DNA of 64,000 nucleotides from the NCBI RefSeq assembly GCF_001625085.1, contig NZ_BDAW01000007.1:28878-92877 (forward strand), read 5' to 3'. Shown here piece by piece: positions 29,310 to 38,322 of this stretch (the stretch's first letter is position 1; the number at the start of each line of letters is the position of its first letter). The notes beneath the pieces are model-generated. The model did not search any database. It had not been told where the DNA came from and worked only from the letters and a program-made list of their open reading frames with translations. The stretch is from Nocardia acidivorans NBRC 108247 (GTDB lineage: Bacteria; Actinomycetota; Actinomycetes; Mycobacteriales; Mycobacteriaceae). A program made the translations under genes and the position numbers.

Positions 29310-29400
29310 CTCGGCGCGAGGTCCGGGGTTGTCGACGGGCGTGGATGCTCGGCGCTAGGTCCGGGGTGGCGGCGGGCGTGAGTGCTCGGTGCGGCGGGTG
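29310..29400. repeat. Degenerate 37-38-bp tandem repeat in non-coding gap
   Basis: Copy 1 (29310-29347) and copy 2 (29348-29384) share CTCGGCGC-AGGTCCGGGGT and GACGGGCGTG/GGCGGGCGTG-type blocks, and a partial third copy starts at 29385. Similar CTCGGYGCG words recur upstream (29216-29290). This fills most of the 288-base gap between the F420-type reductase and the second GT39-like gene; I see no gene in it. Confidence 0.6.
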
Positions 29401-29499
29401 GCCGGTGTTGCGTGTAGGGGAGCCTCGGCGGTGACGCTGTAGATTTGCTGGCGACCGTATTAATCAGGCCGCGCAGCCTCGCCGGGCAGGAGCATACTG

Positions 29500-31053
29500 T
29501 TGACCGATGTGGTGCAGGGTCCGGCTCGGCCGAGGTCATCCGGGCGTCATCGGGTGGCTTCGGATCGTCCGGACCTCGCGTGGAAGGCGGTCGCGGCGGT
29601 TGCCGTGTCGGCTGCTGTGGTGTTGCTGTTATCCGCTACACGGTACGGCTACTTTGGCGATGAGCTGTATTTCCTGGCTGCCGGGCGACGGCCCTCGTTC
29701 GGATACGCGGATCAGGGGCCGGTGCTGCCGCTGCTGGCGCGGCTGATGGACACCCTCGTGCCCGGCTCGTACTTCGTGCTGCGGCTGCCCGCGGTGGCGC
29801 TGACCGTCACCGCAATCGTCCTGTGCGCCTTGCTCGCCCGGGAATTCGGCGGCGGCCGGTGGGCGCAGGTGCTCGCCGCGCTCGGCTACGCCACCTCGCC
29901 GTTTCTGCTGTTGCAGGGCACCATGCTCACCACGAACGCGGTCGATACCGCGCTGTGGGTGATCATCACCTGGCTGGTGGTGCGCTGGGTCCGCACCCGC
30001 GATGATTGGCTGCTTTTCGCCGCCGCACTGGTCACCGCGATCGATATGCAGGTGAAATGGCTGATCCCGTTCTTCTGGCTGGCGGCCACGGCGAGCAGTC
30101 TGGTCTTCGGCCCGCGCGAGTTGGTGCGCCGCCCGCTGCTGTGGCTCGGTGGCGCGATCGTGGTGCTCGCGACCGTGCCCGAACTGCTGTGGCAGGCCCA
30201 CCACGATTGGCCGCAGCTGGAGATGGGCCGGGTGATCGGCGCCGAACAGGGGATTCTGGGCGGGCGGCTCCTGTTCGTGCCCATGTCGGTGAGCCTGGCC
30301 GGATTCCTGGGCGCGCTCCTGCTGCTGTGCGGTGTGTGGGTGCTGCTGGTGTGGGAGTCGTTGCGGCCCTATCGTTTTCTCGGTGCGACGCTCATCCTGC
30401 TGTATCTGGCCTTCCTGATCACCGGCGGGCGCATCTACTACGCCGCCGGAATGTACGGCGTGCTGATCGCGGCGGGCGCGGTCGGCGTGGTCGCCACCGC
30501 CGAGCGCATGCGTACCGACCTGCGCCGGGCGCTGGTCGCCGGGATCGCGGTATTGACTTTGGGCGCAACGGCTTTCGTGTTGTACTCCACCCCGTGGCGG
30601 TCTGCCGACGAGGTGCGCCCGCCCGCCGATGACGCCGAGGCCGCCATCAATATCGGCGTCTACGGCTCCTTCGGCTGGCATGAACTCACCGATGAGGTGG
30701 AGCGCGTCTACAACGGCCTCACCCCGCAGGAGCGCGCCACGGCCGTCATCCTGGCCGACACCTATTGGCAGGCAAGCGCATTGGATGAGCTCGGCCGCGA
30801 CCAACTCCCGCCCATCTACAGTCCGAGCCGCGGCTTCGGCTACTTCGGCAACCCACCGGACGATGCCGGCGTGGTCATCGCCGTCGGTGGCTACGAGGCA
30901 TTCATGCACTATCAGTTCGAGCATGTCGAACCGGTGGGAAAGGTGAACACCCGGATCGGCTTCTCCGGCAACACCCAGGATGTGACGATCTGGAAATGCG
31001 GTGGGCTCAAGAATTCATGGTCACGGGTGTGGCCGAATCTGATGCATCTGTAA
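29500..31053 (+). CDS. GT39-like polytopic membrane glycosyltransferase (copy 2)
   Basis: A 517-residue paralogue of the protein at 24364-25887, with the same first-loop GYFGDELYF motif (catalytic Asp-Glu), the same order of membrane helices and the same C-terminal soluble segment (IYSPSRGFGYFG), but only one cysteine near the C-terminus (WKCGG). TTG at 29500 is the start because AGGAG lies 7 bases upstream. A 26-base stretch (30761-30786) is identical to copy 1 (25589-25614). It would use a polyprenyl-phosphate sugar donor on the outer membrane face; the acceptor is unknown. Confidence 0.82.
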   Translation: MTDVVQGPARPRSSGRHRVASDRPDLAWKAVAAVAVSAAVVLLLSATRYGYFGDELYFLAAGRRPSFGYADQGPVLPLLARLMDTLVPGSYFVLRLPAVALTVTAIVLCALLAREFGGGRWAQVLAALGYATSPFLLLQGTMLTTNAVDTALWVIITWLVVRWVRTRDDWLLFAAALVTAIDMQVKWLIPFFWLAATASSLVFGPRELVRRPLLWLGGAIVVLATVPELLWQAHHDWPQLEMGRVIGAEQGILGGRLLFVPMSVSLAGFLGALLLLCGVWVLLVWESLRPYRFLGATLILLYLAFLITGGRIYYAAGMYGVLIAAGAVGVVATAERMRTDLRRALVAGIAVLTLGATAFVLYSTPWRSADEVRPPADDAEAAINIGVYGSFGWHELTDEVERVYNGLTPQERATAVILADTYWQASALDELGRDQLPPIYSPSRGFGYFGNPPDDAGVVIAVGGYEAFMHYQFEHVEPVGKVNTRIGFSGNTQDVTIWKCGGLKNSWSRVWPNLMHL

Positions 31054-31138
31054 CCGGTCGCATTCCCAAGATCGGTGTCTCAGTGTGTCATGCGGCCGAT
31101 CGGCACGGGTAGGCATATCGGGCAGGGGATCTGGTTGG

Positions 31139-31188
31139 CAGGTGCTCGGAAAGGCGATTCAGGCAGCTCTTTCCGAGACACGCACCTG
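31139..31188. other. Nested inverted repeat between convergent genes (terminator or structured RNA)
   Basis: CAGGTGC (31139-31145) pairs with GCACCTG (31182-31188), and CTCGGAAAG (31145-31153) pairs with CTTTCCGAG (31169-31177), leaving an ACAC bulge and a 15-nt loop. The gap 31054-31317 has no gene that I can support. A smaller hairpin (31312-31320 with 31330-31338) overlaps the end of the next gene. Confidence 0.5.
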
Positions 31189-31317
31189 TCTCAGCCAGGT
31201 GAATGCGGTCCGGCCTGCCGCGCCCATCGGGGCGGGTAGGGATCGCGAAGGGTGGTACGGCGGCGGCGACCGGCCATACCAACCATCCCCGGTCCCCCCG
31301 GGTCCCTGGGCGCGGGC

Positions 31318-33378
31318 TCAGTGCGTGAGTGAGCCCGCCGGTGCGAGCGGCAGCACCAGCGCGGACGGCCACACCGTATTGCGCTGCACCTGCTGCGAGG
31401 TGCCCAGCAGCCGCGGCAGATCCGTCGGGATCGGCATGGTCGACGGGAAGGTTCCGGTCGAAATACGCAGGCGCAGGGCGTGTCCCGGCTCCAGACGATA
31501 GAAGGTGGGGCGGAGCTTGATATCGAGCTCGACCACCTCGCCGGGCGTGAGCAATTGCTGATTCTCCTGGCGCAGGACATGTTCGGGCGCGTACACGCTG
31601 CCGTCCGGCCCCCGCCAGGTCTTGTCCTCGTTCAGCGTCCGCTGACTCGCCAATTGCGAACCGCCGGTGATGTTCACGGCCGAACCGTCCGGCGCGATAT
31701 CGTCCAGCCACACCTGGAAGGCGGCGTCGGTCCCGGTGGAGGAGGCGTACAGGCGCACACTCGACGGCCCGGCCAAGACGGTCGGCTCGGTCACCGGATC
31801 GCCGGTGTACTTCAGGCCCGCGGTCGGTTCGAGCACCCGCTCCGTGCACGGGTTGTAGGCGGTGAAGACTCGGAAGACGAAGTCGAGCAGCCCCGCGGTG
31901 TACTGGCCCAAACTCTGTCTGTTGCACAGATTGTCGATACCGGAGTAGTCCAGCCGATCCGAGGCGTCGGTCACCGGGGGCGGCTGCGCGGTGAGGCGAT
32001 CGCCGTCGAAGTACCGCCGCACCACGGTGGTCTGCTCGAACGGGTAGCGCGCGGCATCGGCGGCATTGTTGCCCGGATCGATGACGTGCAGCGGCTTATC
32101 GGTGTTCTCGACACCGTTCGGAATGTCCTTGAGCCAGCGGTCGAACCAGGCCAGGGTGATCATATCGGTGTCCAGCCGCGAGCCGGGACCCACGCCCAAG
32201 CCCACGTGATACCAAGGGCCCATGAGCAATTGGTACCGGCCGTCGGCCCGCTGATCGCCCGCCATCGGCGCGAACTGATCACGTCCGGCCGAAAGATTCT
32301 GCAGCTGAGCGTAATTGCGGAACGGACCCTCCTGATACAGGTCCCACAACCCGCCCACCTGGTACATGGCGATGCCGTTGTCGACCAGATTGTGCAGATC
32401 GGTCTCGAAGCGCCGCTCCTGCCACCACGAGGTGTCATAGGCCAGCGGCCCGCCCGCGTACGCCTCCAGCAGCAGTTTGATGGTGGAGTCCGAGGAGACG
32501 AGCGCCTGAAGGTGATCCACCAGCGATTTCACGAACGTCTGCGGTGACACCAGCGCGGTCATGAACGGACCCATCAGGCTCAGATACGGCACCATGAGCG
32601 AGATCGCGGTGAGCAGGATCGGGCTCATCATGCCGTCGTGGCCGAGCACCTCATTGAAGATATTGTTCGGCATCGCCATGGGCACAATGGCTTTGAGCGG
32701 CGAATCCGGACCGACCGCCTCCGCGGTGCGCAGTGCGCTCAACGCCGGGAACGAATACCCGTACATGCCGACCTTGCCATTGGAACCCGGCAGCTTCGCC
32801 GCCCAATCCACCAGCTGCACACCGTCGATCCCGTCCTGCCGGGACGCCGGATTCCACGCCCCCGTGGAGCCGCCGGTGCCGCGCACATCCGCGATCACCT
32901 CGATGTAGCCGTGCCGCACCAGCATGTCCTGTGCGCTGGTGGCCTGATTGATCACGCGCCGAACGTCTTTGATCTGATCGGGCAGCGCGATGTGCAGTTC
33001 GTCGATGACGCTGGTCAGCACCGCGGTCAGGGCACTGGTGAGCGCGCCGTAGGTGGTGAAGTTGACCACCACCGGGAAGTCGCCGGTCGCGCGCTGTCCG
33101 GTCGCGGGATCGGTGGGATACCGCACCTCGGCCTGCAACTGGGTGCCATCGGAGAGCGGAACCACATGGCCCAGTTCATAACTCACGCCGTACGGCGCGG
33201 GCGTCTGCTGGTATCCGGCGGGCAGGCCGAAGTTGACCGGTGCGTTCGGCACCGGCCCGGAGGCCGGCACCGCTCCGGCGAAGGTGGAGCTGGACACGGT
33301 CATGGCGAGCGCGGAGAATCCCGCGACCGCGAGGGGAACCAGACGGCACCGGCGTGGCGGCCGTGACTTACTACTCAA
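31318..33378 (-). CDS. Secreted CocE/NonD-type X-prolyl-dipeptidyl-peptidase-like hydrolase
   Basis: A 686-residue exported alpha/beta hydrolase. It begins with an Arg-rich signal sequence (about 1-38, AGAVPASG cleavage region). The S15 peptidase-like core has VIADVRGTGGSTGAWNP and the nucleophile elbow GMYGYSFPALSAL, where the Ser in GYSF is the expected catalytic residue. The C-terminal third (about 450-686) is the jelly-roll PepX_C domain. The start is TTG at 33378 with AAGG upstream. Substrates of this group are esters, amides or X-Pro peptides. It sits downstream of fadD-pucR on the same strand but 155 bases away. Confidence 0.84.
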   Translation of the reverse strand: MSSKSRPPRRCRLVPLAVAGFSALAMTVSSSTFAGAVPASGPVPNAPVNFGLPAGYQQTPAPYGVSYELGHVVPLSDGTQLQAEVRYPTDPATGQRATGDFPVVVNFTTYGALTSALTAVLTSVIDELHIALPDQIKDVRRVINQATSAQDMLVRHGYIEVIADVRGTGGSTGAWNPASRQDGIDGVQLVDWAAKLPGSNGKVGMYGYSFPALSALRTAEAVGPDSPLKAIVPMAMPNNIFNEVLGHDGMMSPILLTAISLMVPYLSLMGPFMTALVSPQTFVKSLVDHLQALVSSDSTIKLLLEAYAGGPLAYDTSWWQERRFETDLHNLVDNGIAMYQVGGLWDLYQEGPFRNYAQLQNLSAGRDQFAPMAGDQRADGRYQLLMGPWYHVGLGVGPGSRLDTDMITLAWFDRWLKDIPNGVENTDKPLHVIDPGNNAADAARYPFEQTTVVRRYFDGDRLTAQPPPVTDASDRLDYSGIDNLCNRQSLGQYTAGLLDFVFRVFTAYNPCTERVLEPTAGLKYTGDPVTEPTVLAGPSSVRLYASSTGTDAAFQVWLDDIAPDGSAVNITGGSQLASQRTLNEDKTWRGPDGSVYAPEHVLRQENQQLLTPGEVVELDIKLRPTFYRLEPGHALRLRISTGTFPSTMPIPTDLPRLLGTSQQVQRNTVWPSALVLPLAPAGSLTH

Positions 33379-33448
33379 CGATCTACCTTCTGCGGATGGT
33401 CAAGAGGCCGTCGGGCATCCCGCCCCGCGCGACCTCGTCGTCGGATTT

Positions 33449-33462
33449 CAGCACACCGCACA
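33449..33462 (-). promoter_or_regulatory. 14-mer shared with the fadD promoter region (upstream of the CocE-type gene)
   Basis: On the minus strand TGTGCGGTGTGCTG, 71 bases upstream of the TTG start of the CocE-type gene. The identical 14-mer occurs at 36674-36687, 53 bases upstream of the acyl-CoA synthetase, in the same orientation. The rest of the 33379-33533 gap shows nothing clear. Possible shared operator; exact 14-mers can recur by chance in GC-rich DNA of this length. Confidence 0.35.
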
Positions 33463-33533
33463 GTCCCCACCCGCGGCCACCGTCAATCCCCAAGACTCGG
33501 GCCGGGTCGGTTGTGCACTCGACCAAAGACGGC

Positions 33534-34808
33534 TTACGGGGTGAAGGAAGCGGATTCCAGGCGGCGGGCGATGCGCGCGGCGGACAGGGTCATGGCATCG
33601 GTGGGGCGGTGCGGGTCCAGGCCGGTGAGTTCGTGAACGCGGGCCAGGCGGTAGGTGACCGTATTGCGATGGATATTGAGCAGGCGAGCCGTGGCGAGCT
33701 GGTTGAAACCGCTGTCCACGAAGACCTCCAGGGTCTCGGCGAGCAGCGGCTGCGGATCGAGCGGGAGCAGGACCGCGGCCAGGCCCGCGCGCGCCGAACC
33801 ACCGGCGGCGACGGTGTACTCGAACATGAGATCGCTGCGGCGGCAGAGCGTCTGCGGGCGCTCCAGACAGCGGCCCAGTTCGGCGAGCATGCGGGCCTCG
33901 GCGAACAGCGCGGGTACCTCCGCCCGGGTGGCGGCCACCGCGACGCCGACCCAGAACGGTGCGGGCCGAGTGCCGCGCGGCGGTGAATCAGCTTGCGGCG
34001 CGGTCTGATTCGATGCCGGGCGGACCGCGGCCGCGGTCAGGGTGCCGGGCTGTTCGGCGCTGCGCTGATCCGCGTGCGTGGGAGCCAGCCGGGCGGTGAG
34101 GGCGGCCGTGGTGGCGGTGCCGTCATCGCCGGGATGCAGCGGCAGCAGCGCCGTCCAGCCGCCGCTGTCCAGGCGCAGGAACACCCCGGGAATCGCCTCG
34201 ATCCGATGCCGCAGATCACCGGTATCGGCCGCCCGCGCCGAACTGAGCCGGAATACCGCGATGACGAACGCGTCCGGGACCGCGATGGCGGGCTCATCCG
34301 CCCACGCGATCGGATCGCGGCCGGTGAGCAGTGCGTCGGCGATGGCGCGGCGGCGTTCGAGCAGCTCCCACCGCGGATCGTGCACCCGCCGCACGCACGC
34401 GGTGGCGATGCGCCCGGTCAGCAGGGTGACGAAGTGCAGCAGCGGCAGCGCCGCGTCGGCGAGCAGTTCGCGCTGATCCGCATCGGCTGCCGCTCGGATA
34501 CGCGACCAGATGAATTCCGCGCCGATCCGATAGCGGTCGAGCACCTCGTCGAGCGGTTCGCCGTCGCGCACCCGGCCCAGCGCGATCTCCACGGCCTCGC
34601 GGGTGTCCTCCTCGCTGGGGCTCGTCCCGGTGCGCAGGAAATCGAAGAACAGGTCCACGGTGAGTTTGGTGCCGCGTTCGAAACCGCTGGCCACCAAGGG
34701 TTGCGGCAGAGTTCGGTACGGCGGCATCGCGGTGGGGACTTCCTCCCGCACCGCGACCGCGCGCCGATACAACTCTTCCAGCGCCCGGTCCCGGTTCAGC
34801 GCTCGCAT
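33534..34808 (-). CDS. PucR/CdaR-type transcriptional regulator
   Basis: A 424-residue regulator. The C-terminal HTH_30 (about 365-420: EVFVDSGFNQLATARLLNIHRNTVTYRLARVHELTGLDPHRP) is the diagnostic PucR/CdaR DNA-binding helix set. The central region has a GGDEF-like remnant fold, and the N-terminal part is helical. ATG 34808 has GGAGAG just upstream and follows the synthetase gene stop by 7 bases, so fadD and pucR form one operon. It probably senses a metabolite of that enzyme's pathway. Confidence 0.87.
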   Translation of the reverse strand: MRALNRDRALEELYRRAVAVREEVPTAMPPYRTLPQPLVASGFERGTKLTVDLFFDFLRTGTSPSEEDTREAVEIALGRVRDGEPLDEVLDRYRIGAEFIWSRIRAAADADQRELLADAALPLLHFVTLLTGRIATACVRRVHDPRWELLERRRAIADALLTGRDPIAWADEPAIAVPDAFVIAVFRLSSARAADTGDLRHRIEAIPGVFLRLDSGGWTALLPLHPGDDGTATTAALTARLAPTHADQRSAEQPGTLTAAAVRPASNQTAPQADSPPRGTRPAPFWVGVAVAATRAEVPALFAEARMLAELGRCLERPQTLCRRSDLMFEYTVAAGGSARAGLAAVLLPLDPQPLLAETLEVFVDSGFNQLATARLLNIHRNTVTYRLARVHELTGLDPHRPTDAMTLSAARIARRLESASFTP

Positions 34809-34815
34809 AACTCTC

Positions 34816-36621
34816 CTACTGGCCGTACAGCGAGTCGATAGTAGCCGCGTAGGCGATAGCTATCGGTTTGCGCCTCAATTTTCCGGTCGCGGTGAGGCAG
34901 TCGCTGCCCGGGAGCCACACCTCCGGCAGGATCGCGAACTTCTTGATCTGCTCCACCCGGGAGAGCTTGGCGTTCGCCGCGTCGATGCCCTCCTGGACCG
35001 ATGCGCGCACGATCGGGTCCGCGGCCAGGGCGGCGATACTCCGGTCGGTTAGCTGATGCCGTTCGGCGAAGGCGGCCGCCAGATCGGGGTCCAGGCAGAT
35101 GAGCGCGGTGTTGTACGGCCGGGCCTCGCCGATCACCGCGACCGCACCCGCGAGCGGGGTGTTCTCGGTGATGGTGTTCTCGATATTGGTCGGGGACATG
35201 TTCTTGCCCGCCGCGTTGATGATGATCTCCTTCTTACGATCGACGATCGTCAGAAAACCCTCGGCGTCGAGTGCGCCGATATCGCCGGTGTGCAGCCAGC
35301 CGTCCGCGTCGACGGTCTCGGCGGTCTTGTCCGGGGCATTGCGATAGCCGCGCATGACCATCCGGCCGCGCACCAGCACCTCACCGTCCTCGGCGATCCT
35401 CACCTCCGCGCCCGGCAGCGCCGTGCCCACGGTGCCGATCTTGATGCGTTCCGGGCGGCCGACGGTCGCGCCCGCGGTGCATTCGGTCATGCCGTACCCC
35501 TCGCACAACGGCAGACCCAGGCCCAGGAAGAACTCGTGGGTATCGGGCGGGATGGGCGCGGAGCCGGTGACGGCGACGCGAACCTTGTCCAGCCCCAGGC
35601 GTTCTCGCACGGTGGCCAGCACCAGACGATCGGCCAGGCGGTACCGGAGGGTGTCGAACGGGCCCTGCGCGCGACCGTCCGAGACCGCGCGGGCGCGCGC
35701 ACGGCCGGTGCGCACGGCCCAGTCCACCAGTGCGCGGCGCACCGGGCTCGGCTCGGCCGCGAAGCGATCCTCCAGGGCCGCTTTGACTTTCACCCATACC
35801 CGGGGCACGCCCAGGAAGACCGAGGGATGCACCTCGACCAGGGCCTCGGCGACCTGTTTGAGATCCGGGCAGGTGGTGATCTGCGCGCCCCGGGTCATCG
35901 AGAGATAGTGCGCGAACCAGCGATTGGCCGCGTGCGCGTCCGGCAGATACGAAACCACCTTGTCCTCGGGGCCGCCGCCGCCGAATTCGTCGACCACGCG
36001 GGAATTCTCGATGAAATTGGTGTGGGTGAGCTCCACGCCCTTGGGCGGTCCGGTGGTGCCGGAGGTGTAGACGATGGTGAGCAGATCCTCGGGATCCACC
36101 GCGCGCCACGACTTTTCGAAGTCGAAGCCAGGATCCGGATCGGCCTCGAGCGCGGTGAGCGCGAGCGTGCCCGCGGGCGCGTCGTCCACGCAGATCACGT
36201 GCTCGACCGTAATGCCCTGTGCCGCGGCCTTCTCCACCGCCGCCAGGATCTGCGGTGCGAACTGGCGCTCGCAGATCACGGCCCGATTGCCCGCATTGCC
36301 GAACTGGTAGACCAGCAGATCCACCGGATTGGTGTTGTACACCGAGAACGGTGTCGCGCCGGTGTGCAGGATCGCGGTATCGCAGAGATGGAATTCCGGG
36401 CGATTGGTGAGCATGATCGCCACCGTGTCGCCGGGCCCGATCCCCAGCTTGGCCAGGCCCGCGGCAATGGACCGCACCCGCTCACCGTATTCGCGCCAGG
36501 TGAGGGACTGCCCGCCGCCGAGGGTGCGCAGCGCGACCCATTCGGGATTGGCCGCGACATTGGCCTGGAACGCCTCACACAGCGTGCGCGGCCGCACCGC
36601 CGACACCTTTGATGAACTCAC
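34816..36621 (-). CDS. Long-chain fatty-acyl-CoA synthetase (FadD11/15-like)
   Basis: A 601-residue AMP-forming ligase that activates fatty acids as acyl-CoA. Motifs in order: A3 TIVYTSGTTGPPKGVELTH (about 176), A5 EGYGMTECTA (about 380), A7 GWLHTGDIG, A8 DRKKEIIINAAGKNMSP (about 455) and the final catalytic Lys in TATGKLRRKPIA. All catalytic residues are present. It starts at GTG 36621. It is the first gene of a two-gene unit with pucR. The synthetase points away from the glutamine synthetase gene, 264 bases off. Confidence 0.9.
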   Translation of the reverse strand: MSSSKVSAVRPRTLCEAFQANVAANPEWVALRTLGGGQSLTWREYGERVRSIAAGLAKLGIGPGDTVAIMLTNRPEFHLCDTAILHTGATPFSVYNTNPVDLLVYQFGNAGNRAVICERQFAPQILAAVEKAAAQGITVEHVICVDDAPAGTLALTALEADPDPGFDFEKSWRAVDPEDLLTIVYTSGTTGPPKGVELTHTNFIENSRVVDEFGGGGPEDKVVSYLPDAHAANRWFAHYLSMTRGAQITTCPDLKQVAEALVEVHPSVFLGVPRVWVKVKAALEDRFAAEPSPVRRALVDWAVRTGRARARAVSDGRAQGPFDTLRYRLADRLVLATVRERLGLDKVRVAVTGSAPIPPDTHEFFLGLGLPLCEGYGMTECTAGATVGRPERIKIGTVGTALPGAEVRIAEDGEVLVRGRMVMRGYRNAPDKTAETVDADGWLHTGDIGALDAEGFLTIVDRKKEIIINAAGKNMSPTNIENTITENTPLAGAVAVIGEARPYNTALICLDPDLAAAFAERHQLTDRSIAALAADPIVRASVQEGIDAANAKLSRVEQIKKFAILPEVWLPGSDCLTATGKLRRKPIAIAYAATIDSLYGQ

Positions 36622-36673
36622 GACCTACCTCTGGCTCGCATTGTCGAGAGCGCCGCGGCTCTCGGGTGGCATC

Positions 36674-36687
36674 CAGCACACCGCACA
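36674..36687 (-). promoter_or_regulatory. 14-mer shared with the CocE-type promoter region (upstream of fadD)
   Basis: Second copy of TGTGCGGTGTGCTG (minus strand), 53 bases upstream of the synthetase start. Together with the 33449 copy it brackets the PucR gene. The 264-base gap up to the glutamine synthetase holds no other element that I can support. Confidence 0.35.
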
Positions 36688-36885
36688 AAGCCGGGTCGAT
36701 ACCAGTGGCAATCACGCAGATATGCGCTGAGCGCTTTGTGCATATGACCAAAATGCGGTGCGAGCGGCTCGGAATGGTTTGGCCGGTCGGCGTGCGACGT
36801 ATCGTTCTTCCAAGCCAACTAGGACCGCCGGACCCCGACCGGGCCGTCCGATCGGGTAGCGGTGCGGCTGTACGAGGAGCCCGCA

Positions 36886-38322
36886 GTGATCACCCCTACC
36901 GTCAACGGAGTACGGGACTACATCCGCGCCGAGGAAGTCGAGTACATCGACATCCGCTTCTGCGATGTCCCCGGTGTGCAACAGCATTTCTCCATTCCCG
37001 CCAGCATGTTCGGGGCCGAACTGGTCGAGGACGGTGTCGCCTTCGACGGCTCGTCGGTGCGCGGCTTCCAGGCCATCCACGAATCCGACATGCTGTTGCT
37101 GCCGGATCTGCGCACGGCGCAACTGGATTCGTTCCGCCGGGCCAAGACGCTCAATATCAACTGCTTCGTGCATGATCCGCATACTCGGCAGGCGTACAGT
37201 CGTGATCCGCGCAATGTGGCGCGCAAGGCCGAGGATTACCTGCGCAGCACCGGAATCGCCGACACCGCGTACTTCGGGCCCGAGGCCGAGTTCTACATCT
37301 TCGATTCGGTGCGCTACGACACCGGAATGAATAGCGCCTTCTACGAGGTGGATTCGGTGTCGGCGGCCTGGAACACCGGTGCGAAGAACAATCCGGACGG
37401 CAGCCTGAACCGCGGCTACAAGGTGCGGCCCAAAGGCGGTTATTTCCCCGTCGCACCCTATGACGCCGATGTGGATCTACGAGATCGCATGTGCACCAAC
37501 CTGATGGATGCCGGATTCGATCTGGAGAAGGGGCATCACGAGGTCGGCACCGCCGGGCAGGCCGAGATCAATTACCGATTCAATACCCTGCTCGCCGCCG
37601 CCGACGATCTCCAGCTGTACAAGTACATCATCAAGAACACCGCCTGGGAGAGCGGCAAAACCGTCACCTTCATGCCGAAGCCGCTGTTCGGCGACAATGG
37701 CTCGGGAATGCATGTGCACCAATCACTGTGGAAAGAGGGAACACCGCTCTTCTACGATGAGTCGGGCTATGCGGGGCTCTCGGATCTGGCCCGCCATTAC
37801 ATCGGTGGTCTGCTGCACCACGCGCCCTCGCTGCTGGCCTGGACCAATCCCACGGTGAATTCGTACAAACGGCTGGTCCCGGGGTATGAGGCTCCCGTGA
37901 ATCTGGTGTACAGCCAGCGTAATCGGTCGGCGGCCGTGCGCATTCCGGTCACCGGCGCGAGCGCGCCCGCCAAACGCCTGGAATTCCGCTGCCCCGACTC
38001 CTCGGGCAATCCGTACCTGTCCTTCGCTGCCATGATGATGGCGGGTCTGGACGGCATCATGAACAAAATCGAACCCGCCCTTCCCATCGACAAGGATCTC
38101 TACGAGTTGACGCCCGAGGAGTCCGCCGAGGTGACCCAGACCCCGGGCAGTCTCGCCGCGGTCATCGACCGTCTCGAAGGCGATCACGAATACCTCACGC
38201 ACGGCGGCGTATTCACCGAGGATCTCATCGAGACCTGGATCCGCATCAAACGCGATAATGAGATCGCCGAAATCAACGTCCGCCCGCATCCGTACGAATT
38301 CAACCTCTACTTCGACGTATGA
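36886..38322 (+). CDS. glnA: Type I glutamine synthetase, GlnA1-like paralogue
   Basis: Makes glutamine from glutamate, ATP and ammonia as a dodecamer. It is 478 residues, the normal GlnA1 length, from GTG 36886 which has GAGGAG 6 bases upstream (an in-frame GTG at 36862 lies ahead of that site and is rejected). It has [17 protein letters not shown], the ATP region ([13 protein letters not shown]), [26 protein letters not shown], and the adenylylation segment [11 protein letters not shown] with the regulatory Tyr at about 406, so GlnE control is possible. The N-terminal half diverges from the usual actinobacterial GlnA1. It is therefore likely a second copy, perhaps for a special metabolic duty. 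Its last 16 bases overlap the convergent TetR gene. Confidence 0.9.
   Translation: MITPTVNGVRDYIRAEEVEYIDIRFCDVPGVQQHFSIPASMFGAELVEDGVAFDGSSVRGFQAIHESDMLLLPDLRTAQLDSFRRAKTLNINCFVHDPHTRQAYSRDPRNVARKAEDYLRSTGIADTAYFGPEAEFYIFDSVRYDTGMNSAFYEVDSVSAAWNTGAKNNPDGSLNRGYKVRPKGGYFPVAPYDADVDLRDRMCTNLMDAGFDLEKGHHEVGTAGQAEINYRFNTLLAAADDLQLYKYIIKNTAWESGKTVTFMPKPLFGDNGSGMHVHQSLWKEGTPLFYDESGYAGLSDLARHYIGGLLHHAPSLLAWTNPTVNSYKRLVPGYEAPVNLVYSQRNRSAAVRIPVTGASAPAKRLEFRCPDSSGNPYLSFAAMMMAGLDGIMNKIEPALPIDKDLYELTPEESAEVTQTPGSLAAVIDRLEGDHEYLTHGGVFTEDLIETWIRIKRDNEIAEINVRPHPYEFNLYFDV

Noticed and set aside
36862..36885. Upstream GTG (36862) as start of the glutamine synthetase
   Set aside because: The GAGGAG ribosome site lies inside that extension, 6 bases before GTG 36886, and 36886 gives the normal 478-residue length.
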